Shown piece after piece: positions 1-6,389 of a stretch of DNA of 11,254 nucleotides; positions within the stretch are counted from its first letter, which is position 1; the number at the start of each line of letters is the position of its first letter. The notes under the pieces are model-generated. The model did no database searches. It was not told the DNA's origin and worked only from the letters and a program-made list of their open reading frames with translations. The translations under genes and the position numbers were made by a program. The stretch comes from Propionibacteriaceae bacterium (GTDB taxonomy: Bacteria; Actinomycetota; Actinomycetes; Propionibacteriales; Propionibacteriaceae): assembly GCA_031260385.1 (NCBI GenBank), contig JAIRKB010000198.1:1-11254 (forward strand), given 5' to 3'.

Positions 1-1
1 C

Positions 2-337
2 GGTGAGGAACTAGAGCGCCTCCACATCCTAACCAGAGCCGATTGTACGACCCGGATCCGGGCCAAAGCCGACCGCCTCCGTCGCGCCTACGAAGAACTC
101 GAATGGCGGATCGATGAACTTGCCGCCCAAGAGGAACTCGACTCCATCCGTCCCGACCTCGACGGCAACCAGATCATGGCCCTACTCGGCATCGGCCCCA
201 GCCGTACGGTTGGTGAAGCCTACAACTTCTTGCTCGAACGCCGTCTCGACCGCGGCCCCGTCCCCCCCGCCCAAGCCGAAGCCGAGCTCCTAGACTGGTG
301 GCAGATCAACCCCAACAACCCTGCCCGCGCTAGCTAG
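2..337 (+). CDS. cca: CCA tRNA nucleotidyltransferase, C-terminal part (5' end outside window)
   Basis: This is the last 111 codons of an open frame that enters from the left edge and ends at TAG (335-337). The enzyme adds or repairs the 3' CCA end of tRNAs in the cytoplasm. The visible part is the C-terminal RNA-binding region, not the catalytic head. Recognition rests on the run LTRADCTTR near the start, the helical stretch around YEELEWRIDELAAQEEL, then RPDLDGNQIMALLGI and a VGEAYNFLLERRLDRGP segment ending in LLDWW. This order matches my memory of actinobacterial PcnA/CCA enzymes. The catalytic GSxxR and DxD motifs would lie upstream and cannot be checked. The gene converges on the minus-strand lipoprotein gene, with 123 bases between the two stop codons. 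Confidence in the family is high. Confidence 0.88.
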   Translation, partial: GEELERLHILTRADCTTRIRAKADRLRRAYEELEWRIDELAAQEELDSIRPDLDGNQIMALLGIGPSRTVGEAYNFLLERRLDRGPVPPAQAEAELLDWWQINPNNPARAS

Positions 338-347
338 CAACGCCAGC

Positions 348-443
348 GTCCATTCCACTGGACGAAAGTCTGCGTTTTAGCAAAATCGTCCAATGAAATG
401 GACAGTAATCTTCCTATTGTCAGTTCTGTCCAGTGGAATGGAC
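348..443. repeat. Three 16-bp palindromic repeats phased at 40 bp
   Basis: Three copies of GTCCA-N6-TGGAC lie at 348-363, 388-403 and 428-443, so their starts are exactly 40 bp apart. Copy 1 is the perfect reverse complement of copy 3 (GTCCAGTGGAATGGAC). Copy 2 matches copy 3 at 14 of 16 positions, and the similarity of copies 2 and 3 runs about 7 bases further on the right side (GGACAsTAAkC). A small A/T dyad, TTTTAGCAAAA, lies between copies 1 and 2. The block occupies the gap between two convergent genes. No function is known to me; an operator-like protein-binding array, a bidirectional terminator or a small dispersed repeat are all possible. Confidence 0.85.
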
Positions 444-460
444 ACTAAGCGGCGAGTGGT

Positions 461-2302
461 TCAGAGGCGATCGCCGGTGTGGTAGTCGAAGTAGGTTTCG
501 GTGCCGTCATCGGGTGATTCGCGGAGCATGTAGACGATGATGACGACCTTTCCGTTTACGATCTCGGAGATGGCAATGTTGTGAGCCTGGGGGATCTCGG
601 CGGCGAAGGCGTCGATATTGCGATTAAGGATGGTGTCGATCGGGTTCGTGCCGGTGTAGTCACGGGAGAGGTGTTCGACGAAGGTGCTCCCGATTTGGAC
701 GGAGTCCACCCGCCAGTAGTCACCGTACGGTGATAGATCGGCGGCCAACATGATCGGTTGACGAACATCGTGTTGTTCGCTAAAGGCCGAGGTTTCGCTG
801 ATCAGGAAGGGGTTGCCGAGGGGGAACTGGATGTAAAGCTCACCGGTGTCGATCCTCAGGCCGAAGGCAGGGTAATCGGCGGGGATGCCGGTGAAGTTGC
901 TGGCGCTCTCACCTGGCCAACAGCCCCGATAGGTGGAGCAGCGAACCAGGGCTTGGTTGGTGCCGGGATCCAGCAGATGTTGGTTGATGAGCGAAACATA
1001 GTTCACGCCATCGTAGAACAGGTCAGACAAGCCGAGTTGCTGGCCGTCGCTCAGTCGAAAGACCGCAGTCTGCAGTGGCAGGGGACGCCCCTCCACGTTA
1101 CGGCCATACTCGATCACGAATAGCCCGCGACCGGATTGGGTGTACCAGCGCTCCAGCTCGGAGACGGGGTTTTGATCGATCCAGGCCTGTACGGCCGCCT
1201 GAGCGGCGGGATAACCAGGGATGGTCACCTGTGGGGTCGCCAAGTCGCGGTCGTCGAGGCAGTCCAAGGGCCTACCGTCGTCGGCGAGTCCACAGACCCC
1301 CCCGGAGACGAAGTCGGGAGCACGCTGGTCGCGGGGTCCACCCGTACCAATAGACTGGCTGGTGTTTTCCGGCGTTGAACCGAAGTAGCCATAGTCGGCT
1401 TGGGCGGGGACGATATTGGCGGGATCCAAGGGGACATAGGCATTAGCGGAGGCCAGTTGCTGGGCTTCGTCACTCAGCATCCAGGCAATGAGTTGCCGGG
1501 CGGGCGAGTTAGCGGGTTCGTCAGAGCGTACGACGGCGTAGTAGTGGGTCCCATAGCGGTAGGAATCATCGGAGATCGTCTGATTTGACGGTGCCACCCC
1601 ATCAATCGCGAGCAACTCAACAGTGTCCTTGACATACATCTGCTGGGTGTAATAGAACACCGAATAGCCCAAGGCGGCCGGCGAGTTATCGTACTGGGCG
1701 ATGACATCGACTAGCTGCCCCATCGAAGCCGGACGCCACTCCAAAGGGGCGTCCATCGGTGTGACATCCCGCATTGCCAACTGGAGGAAGAGGGTCTGGG
1801 AACCGGAGTTAATCTCGCGCTGATAAGGGATGATTGACAGGTCATCCCCGCCAACCTCGGCCCAGTTCGTCACCTCACCGGTGTAAATGGCCTGGAGCTG
1901 GGCGTCAGTGAGGCCGTTAACTGGGTTGGCGGTGTTGACCAGGAAAACCAGGGCATCCTTAACGATCGGGATGATCTCCAACTCCACCCCGGCTTCCTTG
2001 GCTTCGGCTAGCTCTTCTTCGCTCGGCGGGGTGACAAAGATCACATCTTTTTCGCCGTGAATCAGGTTGTAGTAGGCCATGGGGGTGGTGGTGTGGAGCA
2101 GCCCATAGTCAGTGCCGCGCAGGAAACGTAAGGCGGCCGACATCAGCGGGATGGTGGCGGTCGATCCGTCGATCCGCTCGATGAAGGCGTCGGTGAGGGT
2201 CGGACGTCCGGCCGGGGTGACTGGGGGCTCTTTCCCGGGCGTACACCCACTTAGGGCCAAGACTATGGCAACAACAACGATTAAGAAACGGTGGGCTTTC
2301 AT
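461..2302 (-). CDS. PstS-like substrate-binding lipoprotein with an extra C-terminal domain
   Basis: Probably a membrane-anchored extracellular binding protein of the phosphate-binding (PstS / PBP-like) superfamily. ATG at 2302 is preferred over the TTG at 2344 because a GGAGGGG ribosome site precedes it and the protein then opens with a normal lipoprotein signal: MKAHRF, a hydrophobic stretch, then lipobox LSGC with Cys20. The binding domain spans roughly residues 33-299 of 613. It shows DGSTATIPL near residue 45, the family phrase IYTGEVTNWAEVGG at 139-152, a ligand-loop-like NSGSQ near 166 and PAALGYSVFYY near 209. Residues about 356-613 form a second domain not found in ordinary PstS; its later part faintly resembles DUF3298/RsiV-type extracellular domains, which is only an impression. 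Cysteine pairs occur before and within it. No pst transporter genes are adjacent, so phosphate as ligand is not established; a sensory or wall-associated role is equally possible. Confidence 0.8.
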   Translation of the reverse strand: MKAHRFLIVVVAIVLALSGCTPGKEPPVTPAGRPTLTDAFIERIDGSTATIPLMSAALRFLRGTDYGLLHTTTPMAYYNLIHGEKDVIFVTPPSEEELAEAKEAGVELEIIPIVKDALVFLVNTANPVNGLTDAQLQAIYTGEVTNWAEVGGDDLSIIPYQREINSGSQTLFLQLAMRDVTPMDAPLEWRPASMGQLVDVIAQYDNSPAALGYSVFYYTQQMYVKDTVELLAIDGVAPSNQTISDDSYRYGTHYYAVVRSDEPANSPARQLIAWMLSDEAQQLASANAYVPLDPANIVPAQADYGYFGSTPENTSQSIGTGGPRDQRAPDFVSGGVCGLADDGRPLDCLDDRDLATPQVTIPGYPAAQAAVQAWIDQNPVSELERWYTQSGRGLFVIEYGRNVEGRPLPLQTAVFRLSDGQQLGLSDLFYDGVNYVSLINQHLLDPGTNQALVRCSTYRGCWPGESASNFTGIPADYPAFGLRIDTGELYIQFPLGNPFLISETSAFSEQHDVRQPIMLAADLSPYGDYWRVDSVQIGSTFVEHLSRDYTGTNPIDTILNRNIDAFAAEIPQAHNIAISEIVNGKVVIIVYMLRESPDDGTETYFDYHTGDRL

Positions 2303-2346
2303 TTTTCCCCTCCCCGCCAGCCCGAGTGACTGGCTCCTTGCCATCC

Positions 2347-2377
2347 AGTTTATTCACATTGGCGTGAGCAGAGTCAA
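2347..2377 (-). promoter_or_regulatory. Candidate promoter of the PstS-like lipoprotein gene
   Basis: Read on the minus strand, TTGACT (2372-2377) is a good -35 box. It is followed after 17 bases by AATAAA (2349-2354), or after 19 by TAAACT (2347-2352). The transcript would begin near 2340, leaving a leader of about 40 bases before the ATG at 2302. The match is by eye only. Confidence 0.45.
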
Positions 2378-2424
2378 GGATAGTAGTCGGGTTCTTGGCG
2401 TCCCCTCAGCAACTTATTTGAAAC

Positions 2425-3108
2425 TCAGTAATGGCTTGGTGGGGGCGGTTGGGGCCAGGGTGACGGTGGTGGGGACGCTTGGGGTAAGGGGTATTGGGGC
2501 GGGGTGTGAGGCGGTGGTGGTGTGGCATAGACCGGCATTTGTACGGGGGGAGCGGGGGGACGCGGGCGATTCTGGGTGGCATTGGTGACTAAGCCGACGA
2601 TGCCGAGAACCAGTCCCGTCAACACGATAAGGCCCCCGAAACCCCAACCAGCGAGGCGGATCGCCACGAGCTTGCCCAAGGGTGAAGGGGCGGTCACCCT
2701 GGCGAGGCCCTCAGGGTCGTCACAGTCACAGCTAAAGACGTATTCCCCAGCCGCCGGGGCGGTGAAGGTGGCGGCGATCCATAAGCCGACATAGGGGTCG
2801 AAATCCACCTTGGTATTGGTCGATAGGGATTCCCCATTGCGGCTGACGGTGCAGTTAGCCCAGTTTTCGGTCCAGACCACGTAGTCCTTGGGTTTGTCGA
2901 GGAAGATCGTGGTGGTCCGACCAAGCATGAACGTCTGGCCCCTGAACCAGTTCGTCGACTCGGACTCAACATAGCGATTGGTGCCAATGATCGTGAAGAC
3001 ACCGACGACAATCACCAGAACGGGGATCAGGAGTCGATTGGTCCGCTTGCGGCGAGCAAGCTCCTCAGGATCAATCACGCTCGGGTCTACCGGGGGGAGT
3101 TGAGTCAC
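2425..3108 (-). CDS. Membrane protein with proline-rich C-terminal tail, function unknown
   Basis: I do not recognise a named family. The 227-residue product has a short charged N-terminus (ELARRKRTNR), a first membrane segment at about residues 27-43 and an extracytoplasmic domain of roughly 105 residues. That domain has a beta-rich look and contains three cysteines (NWANCTV, and CDC in FSCDCDD). A second membrane segment lies near 152-175, followed by a 50-residue tail dominated by Pro with Gln, Tyr and Ser. Such an architecture, with a small exposed domain between two helices and a Pro-rich tail, is common among uncharacterised actinobacterial envelope proteins. The start is GTG at 3108, with only a weak GGGG a few bases upstream; a TAGACT box just before it would also suit a nearly leaderless transcript. 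The gene lies 117 bases downstream of the EamA gene on the same strand, so it could be co-transcribed or separate. Confidence 0.7.
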   Translation of the reverse strand: MTQLPPVDPSVIDPEELARRKRTNRLLIPVLVIVVGVFTIIGTNRYVESESTNWFRGQTFMLGRTTTIFLDKPKDYVVWTENWANCTVSRNGESLSTNTKVDFDPYVGLWIAATFTAPAAGEYVFSCDCDDPEGLARVTAPSPLGKLVAIRLAGWGFGGLIVLTGLVLGIVGLVTNATQNRPRPPAPPVQMPVYATPPPPHTPPQYPLPQASPPPSPWPQPPPPSHY

Positions 3109-3225
3109 AGCCCCAGTCTAGTGTCGTGATAGGGATATTCGGGACTGTTCGCTGCCAGTTGGCGCGCCTCGCCGCGTTATCGTCGGTCGACGGGCGTCCA
3201 AATGACCTTTGGGAAATGGGCGCTA

Positions 3226-4062
3226 TCAACGCTTGGCGGCCCGTCCGGCGGTGTAGGTGACGCCGACGCTAGCGGCGATGACGCAGGCCATGGCGATCAG
3301 GTCGGTGGGGGAGAGGCGTTCGCCGAGGATAATGAGGGCGGATAGGGCGCCCATGGCTGGTTCGATCGACATCAGGATTGAGAAGATCCGTTGATCGAGG
3401 GTTCGTAAGGCCGCTAGCTCTAGCCAGTACGGAATAACGGAACTGAGCAGGCCGACCCCCAGACCGATCACCCAGACCCAGGGGTTGATCAGGACATGGT
3501 GATAGAGGCCGACCACCGGGCCGATGAGGACAACGGCGCCGAGTAGGTTGGCTAGGGCCACCGGCTGGACTCCCGGCCAGGATCGTCCGACATTCGGCGC
3601 TGCCAGGATGTAGGAGGCCCAGCCGGCAGCCGCCAGCAAGGCGAAACCGACCCCGGACCAGGTCAGGGATCCCGGCGACCAGCCCAGCATTGCCACGCCC
3701 GCTCCCGCTAGGCCGACCCAGATCAGGTCTCGTGCCCCCCGACTCTTGGCGATCGCCACCCCGAGCGGCCCCAAGAACTCGATCGTCACCGCTAGACCGA
3801 TGGGGATCCGGGCCATCGCTTGATAAAAAGCGATATTCATCCCGACGAGCGAGACGGCATACCACAGCAGCGAACCCCAGTCGCTCCGCGGACGGCCGCG
3901 CAGCTTGGGTCGTACGAAAAGCAACAGGAGAATCGCCCCGGTCGTCACCCGGATCCAGACCATCGCCAACGGCCCGGCCACCGGGAAGAGATCTTTCGCG
4001 AAAGCCGAACCCAACTGGACCGAGACGATCGCGGCCAGGGTCATGACAATCGCTTTACGCAT
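3226..4062 (-). CDS. EamA/RhtA-type inner-membrane exporter
   Basis: A 278-residue, very hydrophobic protein with about ten predicted membrane helices arranged as two EamA repeats (DMT superfamily). Family features include the early LGSAFAKDLFP segment, WIRVTTGAILLLL in the second helix, AFYQAMARIPIGLAVTIEFLGPLGVA in the first repeat and SILMSIEPAMGALSALIILGERLS in the second, where the EP and GE motifs are typical. The closest known theme is RhtA, the threonine/homoserine exporter, whose family shares the EFLGPL and SIEPA phrases; the real substrate is unknown. ATG at 4062 has a GAGG ribosome site six bases upstream and lies only seven bases after the stop codon of the MscS-like gene, so the two are probably translated from one mRNA. 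The final residues (GRAAKR) form a basic cytoplasmic end. Confidence 0.88.
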   Translation of the reverse strand: MRKAIVMTLAAIVSVQLGSAFAKDLFPVAGPLAMVWIRVTTGAILLLLFVRPKLRGRPRSDWGSLLWYAVSLVGMNIAFYQAMARIPIGLAVTIEFLGPLGVAIAKSRGARDLIWVGLAGAGVAMLGWSPGSLTWSGVGFALLAAAGWASYILAAPNVGRSWPGVQPVALANLLGAVVLIGPVVGLYHHVLINPWVWVIGLGVGLLSSVIPYWLELAALRTLDQRIFSILMSIEPAMGALSALIILGERLSPTDLIAMACVIAASVGVTYTAGRAAKR

Positions 4063-4069
4063 ATCAGCC

Positions 4070-4744
4070 TCAGCGACTGGAAGTCGCTGGCGGGAGTGAG
4101 GGGGTCGTCCCCCTCTCGGTTTGGTCGTGTGAGGGGGTCGTCACCCTCTCGGTTTGTGAGGAGACCTCGACCCCTTGAGACATATTCCCGATCCGCTGGA
4201 CCTCGCCATGGCGGATGTACCAAATATTGCCCGCCTCGTCGCGCAACTTAGTCAGGCGTAGGGTGATGCCCTCTACCCGACCTTTGACCGCTCCGACATC
4301 AACCTGATCGCCAACCGCGAACTGCCCTTCGAGCAACATAATCACTCCAGACAGATAGTCCTTGATCAGGGACTGGGCGCCAAAGGCGATCACCACCCCG
4401 CCGATACCCGCTGAGGTCAAGATCGGGGTGAGGGGAATCCCGACCTGCGACAGGATCGTTAGGATCACCACCACCACCAGCACGATCGTCCAGACCGAAC
4501 GCAAGAGTTGGCCGATGGTGGTCATATGTTGGGCGGCCCGCGTGGAGGAGAGCGGCGGATCGGTCCCCAAGGCGGCGGCGGCCTTGCGGCGGATCCGGCG
4601 GGTCGGTTTGGCGATCCGGATCACGCGAGTGGTGAGCTGGCGTATACCAAACAAGACCACCACATGGGCGATAATCGCCAAGGCAATGATCGTGCAGATA
4701 GTGATCAGAGTGTCTGGCCACAGCCAGGTCAGTTCGAGCAGCAT
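4070..4744 (-). CDS. Short MscS-family mechanosensitive channel protein, C-terminal domain missing
   Basis: The 224-residue product has membrane helices at about residues 10-35 and 80-105. These are followed by the MscS pore-lining and beta-domain signature: AGIGGVVIAFGAQSLIKDY at 112-130, LEGQFAVGDQVDVG near 138-151, then VEGITLRLTKLRDEAGNIWYIRHG and IGNMSQ ending at 190. Members of this family normally continue with about 90 residues forming the cytoplasmic alpha/beta cage. Here those are absent. Residues 197-216 are instead an 11-residue repeat (QTERVTTPSHD then QTERGTTPS) encoded by a 33-bp DNA repeat. The protein might still form a channel for ions or osmolytes without the usual cage, or might be a decayed copy. 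It follows the HAD gene after nine bases and precedes the EamA gene by seven. No strong ribosome site is seen before ATG 4744, which may indicate translational coupling. Confidence 0.82.
   Translation of the reverse strand: MLLELTWLWPDTLITICTIIALAIIAHVVVLFGIRQLTTRVIRIAKPTRRIRRKAAAALGTDPPLSSTRAAQHMTTIGQLLRSVWTIVLVVVVILTILSQVGIPLTPILTSAGIGGVVIAFGAQSLIKDYLSGVIMLLEGQFAVGDQVDVGAVKGRVEGITLRLTKLRDEAGNIWYIRHGEVQRIGNMSQGVEVSSQTERVTTPSHDQTERGTTPSLPPATSSR
4096..4156. repeat. 33-bp tandem repeat with palindromic core in the 3' end of the mscS-like gene
   Basis: Two 28-bp copies (4096-4123 and 4129-4156) start 33 bp apart and differ at a single base. Copy 1 holds the perfect palindrome GAGGGGG-TCGT-CCCCCTC at 4098-4115; copy 2 has one mismatch in it. 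Each copy ends in TCTCGGTTTG. The 33-bp period keeps the reading frame and yields an 11-residue protein repeat. The compact GC-rich hairpin plus a flanking conserved sequence is the look of a REP-type dispersed repeat, though no genome copies can be counted here. Confidence 0.85.
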
Positions 4745-4753
4745 GGCTCAAGA

Positions 4754-5437
4754 TTAATCGCCTAGGAGGGCTTTGCGTAGTTCCTCGATGGTGTGTGCCA
4801 CCAATGTGGGGTTAGTTGCCTGCAAGGCCTCGCCGGTTCCCGCCCCCCAAGTGACGCCGATCGAGGCCATACCGGCGCTGTGAGCGGCCTGAAGATCGGT
4901 GGTGGCGTCGCCGAGATAAACACAGTCCCCAGGGGTCACGCCGAGGCGACGGGCGGCGAGCAAGAGGGGTTCGGGGTGAGGTTTATGTTCGACCGTGTCG
5001 TCGTGGGAGACCAATAAAGGCACCCGAGCCGCTAGATTCGCCAGATCCAGGGCCCATTGAGCGGTGTCCTTACGTTTCGAGGTCACCGCCGCCACGATCA
5101 CCTCAGCGGCGAGCAGCTCATCAACCAACTCGGTCATGCCGGGGTATTCCTTGAGCAGTTCCGGGGTATGGCGATGGTTGTAGTCGAGATAGGTGGTGAA
5201 CAGCTCCTCGGCGGCGCGATCAGCCTGGTCCGATCCCCCTGGCGTGTCATACTCCCGGCGAGCGGCACCCTCAAGACTCGCCCGCAAGGATTGCCCGATC
5301 CAGGTCTTAATCTCGGCTTCGTCCCACTCGTGGCCGAGGACCGTACGGAAAGTATGTTGGTAGGAGGCGACAATGAGGTCGATCGTGTTTACGAGCGTAC
5401 CGTCAAGATCACACAAGACGACGGGCCAAGGCGCCAT
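4754..5437 (-). CDS. HAD-family phosphatase (phosphoglycolate phosphatase / PpaX-like)
   Basis: A 227-residue soluble hydrolase of HAD subfamily IA. All four catalytic motifs are present. Motif I is CDLDGTL with nucleophile Asp10 and acid/base Asp12. Motif II is VTS at 118-120. Motif III is Lys152 in HKPHPEP. Motif IV is GDATTD at 176-181, with Asp177 and Asp181 to bind magnesium. The helical cap between motifs I and II (about residues 17-90) is of the size seen in Gph and PpaX enzymes, which act on phosphoglycolate or pyrophosphate; beta-phosphoglucomutase-like enzymes share the fold. Which substrate is used cannot be told from sequence. Start at ATG 5437, 14 bases after the lemA stop codon, with only a weak GGA upstream. 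It lies in the lemA - HAD - mscS - eamA cluster, whose members have no obvious shared pathway. Confidence 0.88.
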   Translation of the reverse strand: MAPWPVVLCDLDGTLVNTIDLIVASYQHTFRTVLGHEWDEAEIKTWIGQSLRASLEGAARREYDTPGGSDQADRAAEELFTTYLDYNHRHTPELLKEYPGMTELVDELLAAEVIVAAVTSKRKDTAQWALDLANLAARVPLLVSHDDTVEHKPHPEPLLLAARRLGVTPGDCVYLGDATTDLQAAHSAGMASIGVTWGAGTGEALQATNPTLVAHTIEELRKALLGD

Positions 5438-5451
5438 ATTATCCGGTCTAA

Positions 5452-6165
5452 CTATTTATCGGACCAGCCAGAAGACTCGGTGAAGTTCGGCTGGGCGTAA
5501 TCATCGGCCGGCGCCGGTGGGGTCTGGAAGGGGGCATCCATGGCCGCAGGCAAGGCGGCTGGGGCCTCGACCACGGGCGCCGTACCAAAGCTAACCTGTG
5601 GTGTGGCGCGCATCGCCTGATCTTGGATCTGGAAGTAGTCGGCCTTAATAAAGTGACCCATCCCAGCGATGATCGAGGCGGGGAAGGACTCGATTGCTGT
5701 GTTGTAGTTGCCGACATTAGCGTTGTAATACTTGCGCGCATTCGCTATCCGGGCTTCAGTGTTGGCTAATTCGGTCTGTAATTGCACAAAGTTGCTGTTG
5801 GTCTGCAACTGTGGGTACGCCTCGACCGTAACCTGGAGCAGAGTCTGGAGTTGCGAGGACAACTGGGCTTCAACGGCCGCTCGCTGGGCTGGATCGGCTT
5901 TCGACCCCGCTAGACCGACTGCCTGGTTACGCAAGGCCACCACCGATTCTAGGGTCGATTTCTCGTGATCAGTAGCGCCTTTGATGGTGTTGACAAGGTT
6001 TGGGATCAGATCGTAGCGCCGATTTAGCTCGACATCGATCTGGTTCCAGGACTGTTCGACCAGGTTGCGAGCCTTAACTAGGCGGTTGTGGATAGTGATG
6101 CCAAAGACCACCACCAGCACGACAACGACGATGAGAATTGTCACGATTATCAGAACTGGGCCCAT
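5452..6165 (-). CDS. lemA: LemA family membrane-anchored protein
   Basis: A 237-residue protein with one N-terminal membrane helix (about residues 4-23, very rich in Val and Ile) followed by the helical LemA domain. Diagnostic stretches are NRLVKARNLVEQSWNQIDV, ELNRRYDLIPNLVNTIKG, the TELANTEARIANARKYYNANV segment and FPASIIAGMGHFIKADYFQI, which are shared across bacterial LemA proteins. Family members usually have a short N-terminal stub, one membrane pass and a long four-helix bundle; their biochemical role is unsettled. After the domain there is a Pro/Ala-rich tail of about 50 residues ending in SSGWSDK, longer than in minimal LemA proteins. ATG at 6165 is well supported by a perfect AAGGAGG ribosome site (6172-6178, read on the minus strand). 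It is the first gene of the minus-strand cluster and is divergent from cydA; a possible -10 box GATAAT lies at 6196-6201 (minus strand), without a clear -35. Confidence 0.92.
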   Translation of the reverse strand: MGPVLIIVTILIVVVVLVVVFGITIHNRLVKARNLVEQSWNQIDVELNRRYDLIPNLVNTIKGATDHEKSTLESVVALRNQAVGLAGSKADPAQRAAVEAQLSSQLQTLLQVTVEAYPQLQTNSNFVQLQTELANTEARIANARKYYNANVGNYNTAIESFPASIIAGMGHFIKADYFQIQDQAMRATPQVSFGTAPVVEAPAALPAAMDAPFQTPPAPADDYAQPNFTESSGWSDK

Positions 6166-6242
6166 GAACTGCCTCCTTGAGGTCGAAATCTGATGATTAT
6201 CCTACCTGAAAAGGGCTTTGATCTAGGGAAATTCCACCAAAT

Positions 6243-6272
6243 TTGCAGCAATCTGGCAGGTGGGGATACTAT
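6243..6272 (+). promoter_or_regulatory. Candidate upstream cydA promoter
   Basis: TTGCAG (6243-6248) and TACTAT (6267-6272) form a sigma-70-like pair with an 18-base spacer. Transcription would start near 6279 and give a leader of about 110 bases before ATG 6390. The -10 box sits in the loop of the 8-bp dyad at 6256-6287. This is one of two possible cydA promoters. Confidence 0.35.
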
Positions 6273-6287
6273 TACGACTCCACCTGC
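6256..6287. promoter_or_regulatory. 8-bp inverted repeat flanking a -10 box upstream of cydA
   Basis: GCAGGTGG (6256-6263) and its exact complement CCACCTGC (6280-6287) are separated by 16 bases containing the TACTAT box. The centre-to-centre distance of the arms is 24 bp. A protein bound to this dyad would cover the promoter, so a repressor operator is plausible; a hairpin in RNA from a further upstream start is the alternative. The regulator is unknown. Confidence 0.45.
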
Positions 6288-6320
6288 GCGCGCAAGATTT
6301 CTGTCCCAATGGCTAAGACA

Positions 6321-6338
6321 TTGTGATTCGACTCACCA
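6321..6338. promoter_or_regulatory. CRP/Rex-type operator upstream of cydA
   Basis: TTGTGATTCGACTCACCA matches the dyad TTGTGA-N6-TCACAA with one mismatch in the right half. This fits both the cAMP receptor protein consensus (TGTGA-N6-TCACA) and the general form of the redox repressor Rex site. The inner six bases lack the AAC...GTT usually seen in Rex sites of Streptomyces, which tips the balance slightly to CRP. Both regulators are known to control cyd operons in actinobacteria (CRP in Mycobacterium smegmatis, Rex in Streptomyces coelicolor). The site centre is 60.5 bp upstream of ATG 6390. Confidence 0.6.
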
Positions 6339-6353
6339 TGATGAGCGAAAAAA

Positions 6354-6382
6354 TTGCATCTAGAGCTTCAACGCGCTATGTT
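6354..6382 (+). promoter_or_regulatory. Candidate leaderless cydA promoter
   Basis: TTGCAT (6354-6359) and TATGTT (6377-6382) are separated by exactly 17 bases. Seven bases separate the -10 box from the A of ATG 6390, a usual distance to a transcription start, so the mRNA could begin at the start codon. This would explain why no Shine-Dalgarno sequence precedes 6390. The upstream operator would then lie near -60.5, close to the class I activation position of CRP. Confidence 0.4.
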
Positions 6383-6389
6383 CTGCCCT

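Noticed and set aside
348..443. CRISPR array
   Set aside because: Only three short repeats with one inverted, 24-base intervals, and no cas genes; this does not fit a CRISPR array.
2112..2588. Plus-strand frame of 158 codons across the gap between two minus-strand genes
   Set aside because: It runs antisense to the signal peptide of the lipoprotein and to the Pro-rich tail, has no good ribosome site and no recognisable motif.
3198..3212. Hairpin CCAAA-N5-TTTGG downstream of the EamA gene
   Set aside because: The stem is only five base pairs and no U-run follows on the minus strand, so it is not supported as a terminator.
4041..4223. Alternative minus-strand frame over the mscS tail giving NREGDDPLT repeats
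   Set aside because: The repeat is open in several frames because its period is divisible by three; the mscS frame continues directly from conserved sequence and is the better reading.
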